A stretch of DNA of 64,000 nt. It comes from Neobacillus drentensis NBRC 102427. Lineage in GTDB: Bacteria > Bacillota > Bacilli > Bacillales > Cytobacillaceae. The notes beneath the pieces were generated by a model. That model searched no databases and had not been told where the DNA came from. It saw only the letters and a list, made by a program, of their open reading frames with translations. Shown here one piece after another: positions 1 to 8,776 of this stretch. The position numbers and the translations under genes were made by a program. Location of the stretch: positions 1 through 64,000 of the forward strand of contig NZ_BCUX01000008.1 in assembly GCF_001591445.1 (NCBI RefSeq), in the 5' to 3' direction. Position 1 is the first letter of the stretch; every line of letters begins with the position of its first letter.

Positions 1-37
1 AAAGAAAAATCCCCCATTTTTGAATTTTTCGAATCAA

Positions 38-113
38 TAGGCGGAATCTCTCCGGCTATTTAAGCTTTTTTTAATACAAATCACTAATTAAGCGGAATTT
101 TTCCGCCTATTTA
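38..113. repeat. Two copies of a 25-nt palindromic intergenic repeat
   Basis: Two copies, at 38-62 and 89-113, share the pattern TA(G/A)GCGGAAT..TCCG(G/C)CTATTTA and are 51 bp apart. Each contains a short inverted repeat (GCGGA/TCCGC, imperfect in the first copy). I infer a small dispersed intergenic element of the kind common in Bacillaceae. Nothing else is recognisable in bases 1-192 apart from the out-of-frame tail of the permease noted under findings. Confidence 0.5.
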
Positions 114-192
114 TCAGCTCCGGTGCTTAACCTGACCCCCCAACCGATAAGTGCAGACCAGATCCCTTTGTCCTTTTTAGACCACTGCTCTT

Positions 193-1242
193 CTATTTTC
201 TTACTCTTGGTGTAAATGGTTTCATCCAGAGTAAAATAAAAAAAATCATGCAGATGTACCCAAACAATGGATATAAATAAGATAGAAGCGTACCGTAATT
301 CACTAGACTAATCAGATAAGAAACGGCAAAAATCAGGGTCACCGATAGCATTGTCGGTATGGACAAATATTGCTTTAACTGACGGTCCAGCCCAAAGACA
401 TTTCCAATCACAGAGGTGAAAATCTCTCCATATATTACGAGAACAAAGATCCAATAAAGAAAAGGTGCTAAATTTTTCATGACAATCGCCATCGGAATAT
501 TATATAGTTCTAAATTTGGGAGCATGATTAACGTAAAATGACCGGCAATTAATATTACAGTTAAAGCCGCCCCTCCAAGAAACCCTCCCCATTTAATCGT
601 CCAATCATCCTTAACCTCTGTTGCGATCGGTACTAAAACAGCTTGGGCCAGGCCCAGATTCAATGCCACATAGGAAAATGGGGCAACGACACTTTTCCAG
701 CCATCATCGGCAGGTGGAATAAATAATACTTGATTTAGGAAGTTAGGCATTTGTACAGAAAAGAACATTAAGATTATGCTAAAAGTAATCATTAACGGAA
801 CAACAAACGTATTAACAGCAAATAGACCTTTTGTACCTACAAGCATGACTAAATAGGATAAAAAAATAGTCAGGAAAACACCGACTGCTTTTGGCAGATT
901 TAACTGTTCCTCAAAAACTGCCCCCGCTCCTGAAAGCATCACTGCACTGACACCCAAAAGCATAAAAATCATAAAGACATTAATGACACGACTTGGCCAC
1001 TTACCGAATAAGTACTCATTAAACTCTTGATAAGATTTTGCCTCTATAAATGCAGCCATTCTCATTAATTTTGAGCCCAATGCAATAAAGAGATAACCGC
1101 TCATTAATATACTAATTAAACCAAAGAAACCAAACCGCGAAAAAAATTCAACGATTTCTTTTCCCGTGGCGAATCCGGCGCCTACTACTGTTCCTACATA
1201 GACCGCCGCAATCTGAAATGCTTGAGTCCAATCCCTCTTCAC
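193..1242 (-). CDS. ykvI: YkvI-type integral membrane permease
   Basis: A hydrophobic protein of 349 residues with about ten predicted membrane spans. It opens with an amphipathic stretch and a conserved GTVVGAGFATGKEIVEFF segment like the first broken helix of LeuT-fold transporters, and matches the Bacillus YkvI family; the substrate is unknown. I chose the GTG at 1242 because an AAGGAGG ribosome site lies 6-8 nt upstream and the family starts at the following KRDWTQAFQ segment. A longer reading to 1347 would add a charged, unconserved leader and would run into the divergent clpE control region. The gene is transcribed away from clpE. Confidence 0.75.
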   Translation of the reverse strand: MKRDWTQAFQIAAVYVGTVVGAGFATGKEIVEFFSRFGFFGLISILMSGYLFIALGSKLMRMAAFIEAKSYQEFNEYLFGKWPSRVINVFMIFMLLGVSAVMLSGAGAVFEEQLNLPKAVGVFLTIFLSYLVMLVGTKGLFAVNTFVVPLMITFSIILMFFSVQMPNFLNQVLFIPPADDGWKSVVAPFSYVALNLGLAQAVLVPIATEVKDDWTIKWGGFLGGAALTVILIAGHFTLIMLPNLELYNIPMAIVMKNLAPFLYWIFVLVIYGEIFTSVIGNVFGLDRQLKQYLSIPTMLSVTLIFAVSYLISLVNYGTLLSYLYPLFGYICMIFFILLWMKPFTPRVRK

Positions 1243-1336
1243 GCTTATCTCCTCCTTATCATCACTATATGATGTTATGGACAAACAAAGACGAGCTTTT
1301 TTCCTTAAATAGAAAGCATTACCATAAACAAACCAC

Positions 1337-1398
1337 TTGAAAGTCAAAAAAGGTCAGAGTATACTAGCGTCATAAGGTCAAATATAGTCAAAGTCAAA
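1337..1398 (+). promoter_or_regulatory. clpE promoter with CtsR operators
   Basis: A SigA-type promoter is visible: TTGAAA (1337-1342), 17-bp spacer, TATACT (1360-1365). Overlapping the spacer is AGTCAAA-AAA-GGTCAGA (1342-1358). Just downstream lies GGTCAAATATAGTCAAA (1376-1392), a full match to the CtsR heptad repeat (A/G)GTCAAANAN(A/G)GTCAAA. A further AGTCAAA half-site overlaps at 1392-1398. This arrangement predicts heat and protein-stress derepression of clpE. Confidence 0.85.
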
Positions 1399-1432
1399 CT
1401 TAATTATTACTTTTTAAGGGGGTTATTCTCTT

Positions 1433-3586
1433 ATGCTTTGTCAACAATGTAATGAAAACCATGCAAACATCCAATTTACCATGATTATTAACGGACAGCG
1501 TAAGGAAATCAAGTTCTGTCATGAATGCTTTACTAAAGAAAAGCAAGCTCTAGGTGCAGGCTTGGGTCCAAATATGAATTCCTTTCCAAGCCTTCCATTA
1601 GAAAACCTATTTATGAATAACCAATATATTGATAATGATTTTAGCAGTCAGCCTGCACAACAAACTCATAGAAAAACCGAAAAAGGCGGCTTTATTGACC
1701 AATTCGGTCGAAATTTAACTCAATTGGCGAAGGCTGGGTTGATCGATCCTGTCATTGGCCGCGATGGAGAAGTTAAACGTGTCATTGAAATATTAAACCG
1801 ACGAAATAAGAATAATCCCGTGTTAATTGGTGAACCAGGGGTCGGGAAGACGGCCATTGCTGAAGGACTGGCACAAAAAATTGCTGAAGGGGAGGTTCCA
1901 GGTAAACTACGGGGTAAAGAAGTCTATTTGCTAGACGTCGCTTCTCTTGTGGCCAACACAGGGATCCGCGGCCAATTCGAAGAAAGAATGAAGCAAGTCA
2001 TTTCCGAATTGCAGAAGCGAAAAAATATTATCCTTTTTATTGATGAAATTCACTTGCTTGTAGGTGCCGGCTCTGCTGAAGGATCTATGGATGCAGGAAA
2101 CATCTTAAAACCTGCCCTAGCCCGAGGAGAACTACAGTTGGTTGGTGCAACTACATTAAAAGAATATCGCCAAATTGAAAAAGATTCTGCACTAGAACGG
2201 CGCTTCCAACCCGTCCTTGTATTGGAACCTACTACTGAAGCTGCGATTGATATCTTAAAAGGGATACAAAAAAAGTACGAAGATTACCATGAAGTCGTCT
2301 ATTCCGATGAAGCAATCATTGCTTGTGTTCAATTATCTCAGCGTTATATTCAAGACCGCTTTTTACCTGATAAAGCAATCGACTTATTAGATGAAGCAGG
2401 TTCGAAATTAAACCTGATCTCGGATTATAGGAGCAATGAACAGATTGAAGTACGCCTGAAAGAAATTGCTGCGGAGAAGGAAGAAGCCCTTAAAAATGAA
2501 CAGTATGAAAAGGCAGCATCCCTTCGCGATGAAGAAATAAACCTTGAGAAGTCTTTAAATTTAATTTCAGGAACCGAAAGACCCATTGTCGATGTAGCAC
2601 TTATCCAAGAAATCATCGAACAAAAAACAGGGATTCCCGTTGGAAAACTGCAACAAGATGAACAGCAAAAAATGCAGACATTAGAAGAGGATCTTAGCCA
2701 AAAGGTCATCGGCCAGAAAAAGGCTGTAAAAAAGATAGCAAAAGCGATTAGACGCAGTCGTGCCGGCCTAAAATCAAAACACCGGCCAATCGGTACCTTC
2801 CTATTTGTCGGACCAACCGGCGTTGGGAAAACAGAGTTAACTAAAACACTTGCTGAAGAATTATTTGGTTCTAAGGATTCGATGATCCGCCTTGATATGA
2901 GTGAGTATATGGAAAAGCATAGTGTTTCCAAATTAATTGGCTCGCCTCCCGGCTACGTTGGGCATGAAGAAGCTGGCCAGTTGACCGAAAAAGTGCGGAG
3001 AAATCCATACAGTATCATTTTATTAGATGAAATCGAAAAGGCACATCCAGATGTACAGCATCTGTTCCTACAAATTCTTGAAGACGGCCGCCTCACAGAC
3101 AGCCAAGGCAGGATTGTCAGCTTTAAGGACACCGTTATCATCATGACATCCAATGCGGGTGTAGGTCACAAAACAGCACATGTCGGCTTTGGTACCAATA
3201 ATGCCCTCGAAGAGGCTAGTATCCTTGATTCTCTCGGCAGCTTCTTTAAGCCGGAATTCTTGAATCGATTCGATAATATTATTGAATTTAATTCTCTCGG
3301 CAAAGAACATATTCTCTCTATTGTTGACCTTATGATTAACGAGTTACAAGAGTCATTAACTGAGCAAAATATTGAATTAACGGTTAGCAATGAGGCCAAA
3401 GAAAAACTTGCAGAGCTTGGATACCATCCTGCATTCGGTGCACGGCCACTACGCCGTGTCATCCAAGAACAACTTGAAGATCAGATTGCTGATATTATTT
3501 TAGAAGAGCCTGCTGTGAAAAATCTAAACGTCGTAGTTGAAGACAATCAACTAACAGTTATCTCGAATCCAATAACTGTTAATTAA
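1433..3586 (+). CDS. clpE: ATP-dependent Clp protease ATPase subunit ClpE
   Basis: A Hsp100 unfoldase that feeds ClpP, 717 residues, the usual length for ClpE. The N-terminus carries a zinc finger (C3, C6, C29, C32), diagnostic for ClpE against ClpC. AAA module 1 has Walker A GEPGVGKT at 133-140 and Walker [13 protein letters not shown] coiled segment lies near 345-380 ([21 protein letters not shown]). AAA module 2 has GPTGVGKT near 460, followed by the ClpB-type small domain. A GGGGG-type ribosome site precedes the ATG. The CtsR boxes upstream agree with its role in removing misfolded protein during stress and in degrading CtsR in relatives. Confidence 0.95.
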   Translation: MLCQQCNENHANIQFTMIINGQRKEIKFCHECFTKEKQALGAGLGPNMNSFPSLPLENLFMNNQYIDNDFSSQPAQQTHRKTEKGGFIDQFGRNLTQLAKAGLIDPVIGRDGEVKRVIEILNRRNKNNPVLIGEPGVGKTAIAEGLAQKIAEGEVPGKLRGKEVYLLDVASLVANTGIRGQFEERMKQVISELQKRKNIILFIDEIHLLVGAGSAEGSMDAGNILKPALARGELQLVGATTLKEYRQIEKDSALERRFQPVLVLEPTTEAAIDILKGIQKKYEDYHEVVYSDEAIIACVQLSQRYIQDRFLPDKAIDLLDEAGSKLNLISDYRSNEQIEVRLKEIAAEKEEALKNEQYEKAASLRDEEINLEKSLNLISGTERPIVDVALIQEIIEQKTGIPVGKLQQDEQQKMQTLEEDLSQKVIGQKKAVKKIAKAIRRSRAGLKSKHRPIGTFLFVGPTGVGKTELTKTLAEELFGSKDSMIRLDMSEYMEKHSVSKLIGSPPGYVGHEEAGQLTEKVRRNPYSIILLDEIEKAHPDVQHLFLQILEDGRLTDSQGRIVSFKDTVIIMTSNAGVGHKTAHVGFGTNNALEEASILDSLGSFFKPEFLNRFDNIIEFNSLGKEHILSIVDLMINELQESLTEQNIELTVSNEAKEKLAELGYHPAFGARPLRRVIQEQLEDQIADIILEEPAVKNLNVVVEDNQLTVISNPITVN

Positions 3587-3590
3587 CTTA

Positions 3591-3620
3591 AAAGCGAAGC
3601 CACATGGCTTCGCTTTTTTT
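3591..3620. terminator. Bidirectional terminator between clpE and the M3 peptidase
   Basis: An 11-bp perfect stem (AAAGCGAAGCC / GGCTTCGCTTT) with a 4-nt loop is followed by a T tract on the plus strand and has A residues on the other side. It can serve both convergent genes. Confidence 0.85.
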
Positions 3621-3624
3621 AATT

Positions 3625-5319
3625 TTATAGATTTTTATCATCGACTGAGTTTAACCAACCATCAATAACACCCACAACTGACTCTACACACCCCACATCA
3701 AAAGGGGAGATTAAATTGGCTTCCTCAACAAGCTTTGTGAATGACATGCTGCCACCCAGCTTACAAAGCTTCACATAATCTTCCCAAGCTTCTTCTTGAT
3801 TCTCTCTTGAGCGCTTCCAGAATTGGAAAGCACAAATTTGGGCCAGCGTATAATCAATATAGTAAAATGGTGAATTATAGATATGACCTTGGCGCTGCCA
3901 GAAGCCGCCATTCTCTAAATATTCATTACCATCGTAATCTTTATGCGGCAAATATTTTTTCTCAATCTCACGCCATTGAAGCTTTCTCTCTTTCGGGGTA
4001 GCTTCCGGATTTTCATAGACCCAATGCTGGAATTCATCAACTGAAACCCCATAGGGCAAAAATAATAACGCATCACTCAAATGAGAGAACTTATATTTAT
4101 CAGTGTCTTCCTTAAAGAACAGGTCCATCCATGGCCAAGTAAAAAACTCCATACTCATCGAATGTATTTCACATGCTTCATAAGTGGGCCACGCATATTC
4201 AGGAATCTCAAAATGACGGCTTGAATACACTTGGAAGGCATGACCTGCCTCATGTGTAAGGACATCAATATCTCCGGATGTTCCGTTGAAATTAGAAAAA
4301 ATGAAAGGAGCTTTGTAATTCTCTATAAAAGTACAGTAGCCTCCACCAGCCTTCCCCTTCTTGGCAACAAGATCCATCAAATGATTTTCTTGCATATATC
4401 GAAAAAATGCCCCAGTTTCTTCTGAAAGATCTTCATACATTTTTTGTCCATTTTCAATAATCCATTCCGGATTACCCTTTGGTGTGGCATTTCCTGTTTG
4501 GAAATTAAAGCTTTCGTCATAATACTTTAATTTATCCAATCCGATTCTTTCTTGTTGACGACCTTTTAATTTTGTTGCGAGCGGAACAATAAATTCCTTC
4601 ACCTGATTTCGGAAATTAGCGACCATTTCTGCATTATAATCTGTTCTCATCATCCGGTAATAACCAAGTTCAACAAAGTTTTTAAACCCAAGTGATTTGG
4701 CAATTTCTGTCCTTACTTTCACCAAGTCATCATAAATCCGATCAAACTCTGCTTCATGTTCAACCATAAAACCAAATTTCGCTTCATTGGCCCGCTTTCT
4801 TATTTCTCTGTCAGTCGATTGGGCGAATGGTTCTAACTGTGCTAATGTTCTCTCTTCACCTTCAAATTCTATCTTCGCTGAAGCCATTAACTTGGTATAT
4901 TCCGTTGATAGACGATTTTCCTTTTGAAGTAAGGGCACAATTTCAGGTTTAAAGGTTTTAAGTTGTCCTTCAGCAAGGGCAAAGAGCTGCTTTCCCCATT
5001 TTTCTTCTAATTCGGGTCTGAACTTTGAATTTACTAGGACTTGATAGTACTTTGTCACTAACCCTTCCACTTCAGGCTGGATTTCATCGATAAAATCTTG
5101 TTCATCTTTATAAAAATCATCATTCGTGTCAATAGAATGACGAATATACACAAGATTGAACATCGTACCTAAGTCATTTCTTAGCTTATTAATCTCATTC
5201 ATTACGTTGCTTTGCTCTTCTACTGAATTAGCAGTTTTTAGGCTTTCAAGTGAAAAATAAAATTTTTCTGTTACTTCTTCTAGATTTGGTCGTATGTATG
5301 TATAGTTCTCAAATCCCAT
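3625..5319 (-). CDS. M3 family oligoendopeptidase
   Basis: A cytosolic zinc oligopeptidase of 564 residues, the size of the TIGR02289-type Bacillus M3 enzymes (PepF relatives). The HEAGH zinc motif is in LTHEAGHAFQ near residue 355, and the second Glu ligand is in the following helix (YEACEIHSMSMEFF). The N-terminal half is helical and charged, as in the family. The start at 5319 has a purine-rich AAGGGGGAC site just upstream. It stands alone and ends at the terminator shared with clpE. Its likely role is turnover of short peptides. Confidence 0.85.
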   Translation of the reverse strand: MGFENYTYIRPNLEEVTEKFYFSLESLKTANSVEEQSNVMNEINKLRNDLGTMFNLVYIRHSIDTNDDFYKDEQDFIDEIQPEVEGLVTKYYQVLVNSKFRPELEEKWGKQLFALAEGQLKTFKPEIVPLLQKENRLSTEYTKLMASAKIEFEGEERTLAQLEPFAQSTDREIRKRANEAKFGFMVEHEAEFDRIYDDLVKVRTEIAKSLGFKNFVELGYYRMMRTDYNAEMVANFRNQVKEFIVPLATKLKGRQQERIGLDKLKYYDESFNFQTGNATPKGNPEWIIENGQKMYEDLSEETGAFFRYMQENHLMDLVAKKGKAGGGYCTFIENYKAPFIFSNFNGTSGDIDVLTHEAGHAFQVYSSRHFEIPEYAWPTYEACEIHSMSMEFFTWPWMDLFFKEDTDKYKFSHLSDALLFLPYGVSVDEFQHWVYENPEATPKERKLQWREIEKKYLPHKDYDGNEYLENGGFWQRQGHIYNSPFYYIDYTLAQICAFQFWKRSRENQEEAWEDYVKLCKLGGSMSFTKLVEEANLISPFDVGCVESVVGVIDGWLNSVDDKNL

Positions 5320-5395
5320 TGAGACGTCCCCCTTTTTAATTTTTCTAATTTTCCAATCTATTCTATTATATACTATCCCCTAACATACCTACCTA

Positions 5396-5428
5396 ACAAT
5401 AAAAAAAATACGACCTAATGGCCGTATT
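5396..5428 (-). terminator. Terminator of the MarR gene
   Basis: A 9-bp stem (AATACGGCC / GGTCGTATT on the minus strand, one G-U pair) overlaps the stop codon and runs into a long T tract on the minus strand. Confidence 0.75.
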
Positions 5429-5867
5429 AGAACTTACCTGCAGGCAAACCTAATTTTTTCAACAAGTCTATTGCTTCCAGTTTTTCAGTTTCAGTCAGTG
5501 TTGACATGAGTTTATCAATTTGCTCGGCATGTTCAGGAAAAATATTCTGAATAAACTTTTTCCCGTCCTCCGTTATTTGTGCAAACGTAACCCTGCGGTC
5601 TTTCGGACAAGCTATCCTTTTTAACATCCCTTTTTGTTCAAGCTTGTCAACCACGTAAGTTATACTGCCACTTGCAAGTAAAATTTTCCCGCCAATTTGC
5701 TGCATTGGCTGATCACCTTTATGATAGAGGAGCTCCAGAACTGCAAATTCAGTTGGATTTAAACCACTTGACTGGATTACTTTATTTACATGTTCGTTAA
5801 TTGCTTTATACGCTCTTGAAAGGACAATAAAAAGCTTTAATGAATTAGCAGTTGAATTATTTTCCAT
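5427..5867 (-). CDS. MarR family regulator, MhqR-like
   Basis: A 146-residue winged-helix regulator. The recognition-helix region (MQQIGGKILLASGSITYVVDKLEQKGML) and wing (RIACPKDRRVTFAQITEDGKKF) are typical of MarR. The sequence resembles the Bacillus MhqR/YkvE group, which senses quinones and related electrophiles and has one important N-terminal Cys. Here the only Cys is in the wing (ACPKDRR), so a simple thiol switch at the N-terminus is not evident. It is divergent from an MFS exporter, and a 16-bp palindrome lies in the shared intergenic region, so autoregulation plus control of the exporter is likely. The family call is firm; the MhqR subgroup is an inference. Confidence 0.8.
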   Translation of the reverse strand: MENNSTANSLKLFIVLSRAYKAINEHVNKVIQSSGLNPTEFAVLELLYHKGDQPMQQIGGKILLASGSITYVVDKLEQKGMLKRIACPKDRRVTFAQITEDGKKFIQNIFPEHAEQIDKLMSTLTETEKLEAIDLLKKLGLPAGKF

Positions 5868-5929
5868 AAAAAACTCATCCTTTTAGGTTTAATTAATATT
5901 ATTTACTAAGATTGCTATAATAAAAAAAT

Positions 5930-5945
5930 ATCTTGATTTCAAGAT
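5930..5945. promoter_or_regulatory. Palindromic operator, probably for the MarR regulator
   Basis: ATCTTGATTTCAAGAT has perfect 7-bp arms around TT. It lies about 60 bp upstream of the marR start and resembles the MhqR operator of B. subtilis as I recall it (ATCT-centred arms, AGAT at the far end). Binding is inferred. Confidence 0.6.
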
Positions 5946-6130
5946 TATTATAAAAAATAATTGATGATTTGTCAAATCCACCTGAAAAATCATCAATATT
6001 TCATAAACATAGGAATCAAAGCATACTAGAAATTTTCAGAAAATAAATAATAAATCTTTCTTATTTTTATCGTTCGGTAGTAAGATATGGATAGAAAATA
6101 ATTTAGTCATACGAAAAAGAAGGGATAATT

Positions 6131-7372
6131 ATGAGTTCACAAGCTGTTTTACCTGCTAAAGCACCAAAAACTTCTGAAGCAACCATGTTTAAAATTCTTT
6201 TTATTATCGGATTGTGCCATTTATTGAATGATGCAATTCAAGCTGTAGTTCCAGCTATGTTCCCTATTTTAGAATCTTCAATGGGCTTAAGTTTCACACA
6301 ACTTGGAATTATTGCTTTCTCATTAAATATGGTCTCATCAGTCATGCAGCCCGTAGTCGGCTATATAACTGATAAAAAACCAATGCCCTATGCCCTGCCG
6401 ATAGGACTGACCTTCACGTTAATCGGTATTCTTGGATTAGGGTTTGCCTCAAGCTATGGCTTAATTGTCTTATCAGTCCTTTTCATCGGTCTTGGTTCAG
6501 CAATATTTCATCCTGAAGGTTCGCGGGTTGCCTATATGGCTGCAGGCAACCGGAGGGGACTTGCACAGTCGATCTATCAAGTAGGTGGTAACACCGGTCA
6601 AGCATTGGCTCCAGTGATTACCGCCTTAATATTGGTTCCATTGGGGCAGATTGGTGCATCCTGGTTCACCATTGTTGCAGCACTGGCAGTCATTTTACTT
6701 ATTTATATTGCAAATTGGTATAATCATAGGTTGATAGCTTCTCCAAAAACACCCAAGAAAAAGAGTGTCAGCTTAGCTACTAAAGTACCGATATCTAAAG
6801 AAGTAAAAAATACCTTGGGGTTAATATTATTATTAATTTTTGCAAGGACATGGTATTCATCTGGGATTACCAATTTTTATACCTTTTATGCGATAAAGGA
6901 ATATGCCCTTACGATTAAGCAGTCACAATTATTCCTGTTCGCTTTTTTAGTTTCCGGGGCTGTCGGTACATTTTTTGGAGGTCCACTTTCAGATCGCTTT
7001 GGAAAGAAAACAATCATTTCCTTTTCGATGTTAGCAACCATTCCATTCTCAATTTTTATTCCACATGTGCCACCAACGCTGGCGTTTATTTTCCTTATCT
7101 TGGCTGGGTTTATTTTAATGACTAGTTTTTCTGTAACGGTAGTATATGCACAAGAATTAGTCCCAGGGAAGATTGGAACGATGTCTGGTTTAACTGTAGG
7201 ATTAGCGTTTGGAATGGGGGCCATTGGTTCTGTAGGACTTGGATATATTGCAGACTGGATTGGATTACCTTCGATGATTAGATGGCTTGGAGTTCTTCCT
7301 TTGTTAGGTCTAATCGCATTTCTTCTTCCAACAGACCAAAAGGTCAGAGAGTGGAATCAACAATCAAAATAA
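6131..7372 (+). CDS. MFS transporter, fosmidomycin-resistance (Fsr) type
   Basis: A 413-residue major facilitator with twelve predicted membrane spans in two halves and a cytoplasmic loop near residues 200-225 (SPKTPKKKSVSLATK). Family marks include the N-terminal HLLNDAIQAVVPAMFPILESS stretch, GSAIFHPEGSRVAYMAAG in helix 4 and GPLSDRFGKKT after helix 8. These fit the Fsr group of proton-driven drug exporters. AGAAGGGATAATT gives a good ribosome site for the ATG. Divergence from the MarR gene suggests induction by a toxic small molecule. The actual substrate cannot be read from sequence. Confidence 0.8.
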   Translation: MSSQAVLPAKAPKTSEATMFKILFIIGLCHLLNDAIQAVVPAMFPILESSMGLSFTQLGIIAFSLNMVSSVMQPVVGYITDKKPMPYALPIGLTFTLIGILGLGFASSYGLIVLSVLFIGLGSAIFHPEGSRVAYMAAGNRRGLAQSIYQVGGNTGQALAPVITALILVPLGQIGASWFTIVAALAVILLIYIANWYNHRLIASPKTPKKKSVSLATKVPISKEVKNTLGLILLLIFARTWYSSGITNFYTFYAIKEYALTIKQSQLFLFAFLVSGAVGTFFGGPLSDRFGKKTIISFSMLATIPFSIFIPHVPPTLAFIFLILAGFILMTSFSVTVVYAQELVPGKIGTMSGLTVGLAFGMGAIGSVGLGYIADWIGLPSMIRWLGVLPLLGLIAFLLPTDQKVREWNQQSK

Positions 7373-7407
7373 AGGATGGGCACGATGCCCATCCTTTATT
7401 TTGATTG
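7361..7407. terminator. Bidirectional terminator with perfect 22-bp arms
   Basis: Perfect arms of 22 bp (7361-7382 and 7386-7407) flank a 3-nt CGA loop. The outer arms are A- and T-rich, so each strand ends in a T-rich tract. The arms contain the last codons and stop of both convergent genes. Confidence 0.9.
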
Positions 7408-7917
7408 TATTTTTTGATATAACTCCTCTTTTTCCTCATCTGTAAGCATTCTTTCTGCCATTGGGAACAAGACGTTTTCCTCTTTAGAAAAATGCTCAGT
7501 TAAGATAAAGTAAGCATTTTGAATGAGTTCTGCCGTTTTTTTCTTTTCTTCTGTGGACGCAAGACCACCCTCTGCCTTGGCAAGAAATGCTCCAATATTG
7601 GCTTTTGCCTGATCATGTTCATATTCCATAACAGCGATAGGCCCGGAAGTAGTCCCGATATATACACCCATCATTGGAAAAAGAACGCCTTCTTCTCTTT
7701 CAGAATGTGGATCTAAGGCAGCCTTAAATTCTTTTACTTTTATTATTAATGCATCAAGGTTTGTTTCTACATCTATTTCTTGATCAATTTTTTGTGTTAT
7801 GTCATACAATCCCTCTAATTGTTCTAATAACGGAGGATGTTCACTTTTTAATTGCTTAAGTCCCTTACTTAATTCAGCTTGGGGCATACCACCAAGAGAA
7901 CTCATACAGCCACTCAT
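7396..7917 (-). CDS. Hemerythrin-like HHE-domain protein
   Basis: A soluble 173-residue four-helix protein with hemerythrin-type metal ligands: KSEHPPLLEQLE, HSEREEGVLFP, MEYEHDQAK and LTEHFSKEENVLFPMAE. This pattern matches DUF438/HHE proteins that bind a di-iron centre and handle O2, NO or iron-sulfur damage. I start it at the ATG at 7917, where GAGGTG sits 7 nt upstream, rather than at a TTG six bases earlier. An Fnr-type box lies at the activating position upstream, which fits a role under oxygen limitation or nitrosative stress. Confidence 0.8.
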   Translation of the reverse strand: MSGCMSSLGGMPQAELSKGLKQLKSEHPPLLEQLEGLYDITQKIDQEIDVETNLDALIIKVKEFKAALDPHSEREEGVLFPMMGVYIGTTSGPIAVMEYEHDQAKANIGAFLAKAEGGLASTEEKKKTAELIQNAYFILTEHFSKEENVLFPMAERMLTDEEKEELYQKIQSK

Positions 7918-7950
7918 CAACAATCACCTCAATCTCATTCTATTGCTTCA

Positions 7951-7993
7951 AGTATAAAATCACCCATTAGTTAATGTAGTGACTTAGGTCACA
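7951..7993 (-). promoter_or_regulatory. Fnr-type box and -10 element for the hemerythrin gene
   Basis: AGTGACTTAGGTCACA (7978-7993) matches TGTGA-N6-TCACA at nine of ten specified bases. On the minus strand a TATACT -10 lies at 7956-7951, which puts the start near 7944. The box centre (7985.5) then falls at about -41.5, the standard spacing for class II Fnr activation. Confidence 0.7.
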
Positions 7994-8140
7994 ATTATTT
8001 AAAATTATTAAACAGATGAAGAATTTTTGTCAGTTTCATGAAAACGCTATAATTATTTTTAAAATTTTAACATTTATCACACAAAAAAAGTTTAAATGTT
8101 TCATATAATAGAGATAGAACATATTAGGGAGGGAAAAAAT

Positions 8141-8488
8141 ATGAAAACCCCAAATTATCACGACTTTTATCAAAAGGCATTAATACCGATTGGTGTAAAT
8201 GACCTTGTTTCCTTACAGGAATCCGAAGCATTCTACCCAAATTCTCCTTCGACACATTGGCTTATTGCCGTAGAAGGGGTTCAACTCCCACAGCAAAAAA
8301 TATATTATCATTGGAAAGTAAGTATCTATGCTGCTGATTCTGAAGGAGATTTCAATTGGAAAAAACCATATTATTGTTCACCAAAAATGGAGTTAATCGA
8401 TCAGGCAAACTCATTTGCAGCTTTACTAGTTAACGCCAGTAAAAACGATAATCTAGCTTCTGTTGCCCTAATAGAGAAAATAAGCTAA
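8141..8488 (+). CDS. Conserved hypothetical small protein
   Basis: A 115-residue soluble protein that I do not recognise. It begins MKTPNYHDFYQKAL and is rich in aromatic residues (NWKKPYYCSPK, YYHWKVSIYAAD). There is no signal peptide or membrane span. I prefer the ATG at 8141 because AGGGAGGG lies directly upstream; an in-frame ATG at 8096 has no such site. It stands alone between the hemerythrin gene and a terminator. Confidence 0.65.
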   Translation: MKTPNYHDFYQKALIPIGVNDLVSLQESEAFYPNSPSTHWLIAVEGVQLPQQKIYYHWKVSIYAADSEGDFNWKKPYYCSPKMELIDQANSFAALLVNASKNDNLASVALIEKIS

Positions 8489-8581
8489 CCCCTTAAAAAT
8501 ACACCTTCTGCTTCACCTTCTTTTTACCCTCACTTGTGAAATAACCTACATATAGTATTAATTAAGAAAACTACATAAATT

Positions 8582-8618
8582 AAAGGAGCTGTTTGCACAA
8601 ATCGCAAACAGCTCCTTT
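8582..8618 (+). terminator. Strong hairpin downstream of the 115-residue gene
   Basis: A perfect 15-bp stem (AAAGGAGCTGTTTGC and its complement) with a 7-nt loop is followed by TTTTCTTCT on the plus strand. Confidence 0.7.
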
Positions 8619-8650
8619 TCTTCTAGATAAGTATAAGTTTTGAACTTAGA

Positions 8651-8776
8651 TAACTGTCTAGCTACAGCGCCTAGGGGCTCGGGGTCATAAGCCAATCCGT
8701 CCTGAAGGTTAAAAAACAGCCTTCACGCCGGCTCGACTTATGCCTGTCGCCCCTGAGCAAGGCGCCTTCGCTTTTC
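8651..8776. repeat. REP-like structured intergenic element
   Basis: A GC-rich 126-bp block, unlike the surrounding AT-rich DNA, runs up to the stop codon of fixX. It has nested inverted pieces: AGCGCC..GGCGC at the ends, GGGGC/GCCCC inside them, CATAAG/CTTATG further in, and GAAGGTT/AGCCTTC at the core. It starts with CTGTCTAGCTACAGCGCC and ends GGCGCCTTCGCTTTTC, a layout I recall from dispersed repeats in many Bacillaceae. It may also act as the fixX terminator. Confidence 0.65.

Noticed and set aside
2425..2931. Long open frame antisense to clpE
   Set aside because: It lies wholly within the strongly conserved clpE coding region, has no ribosome site and a composition expected of a reverse-strand shadow.
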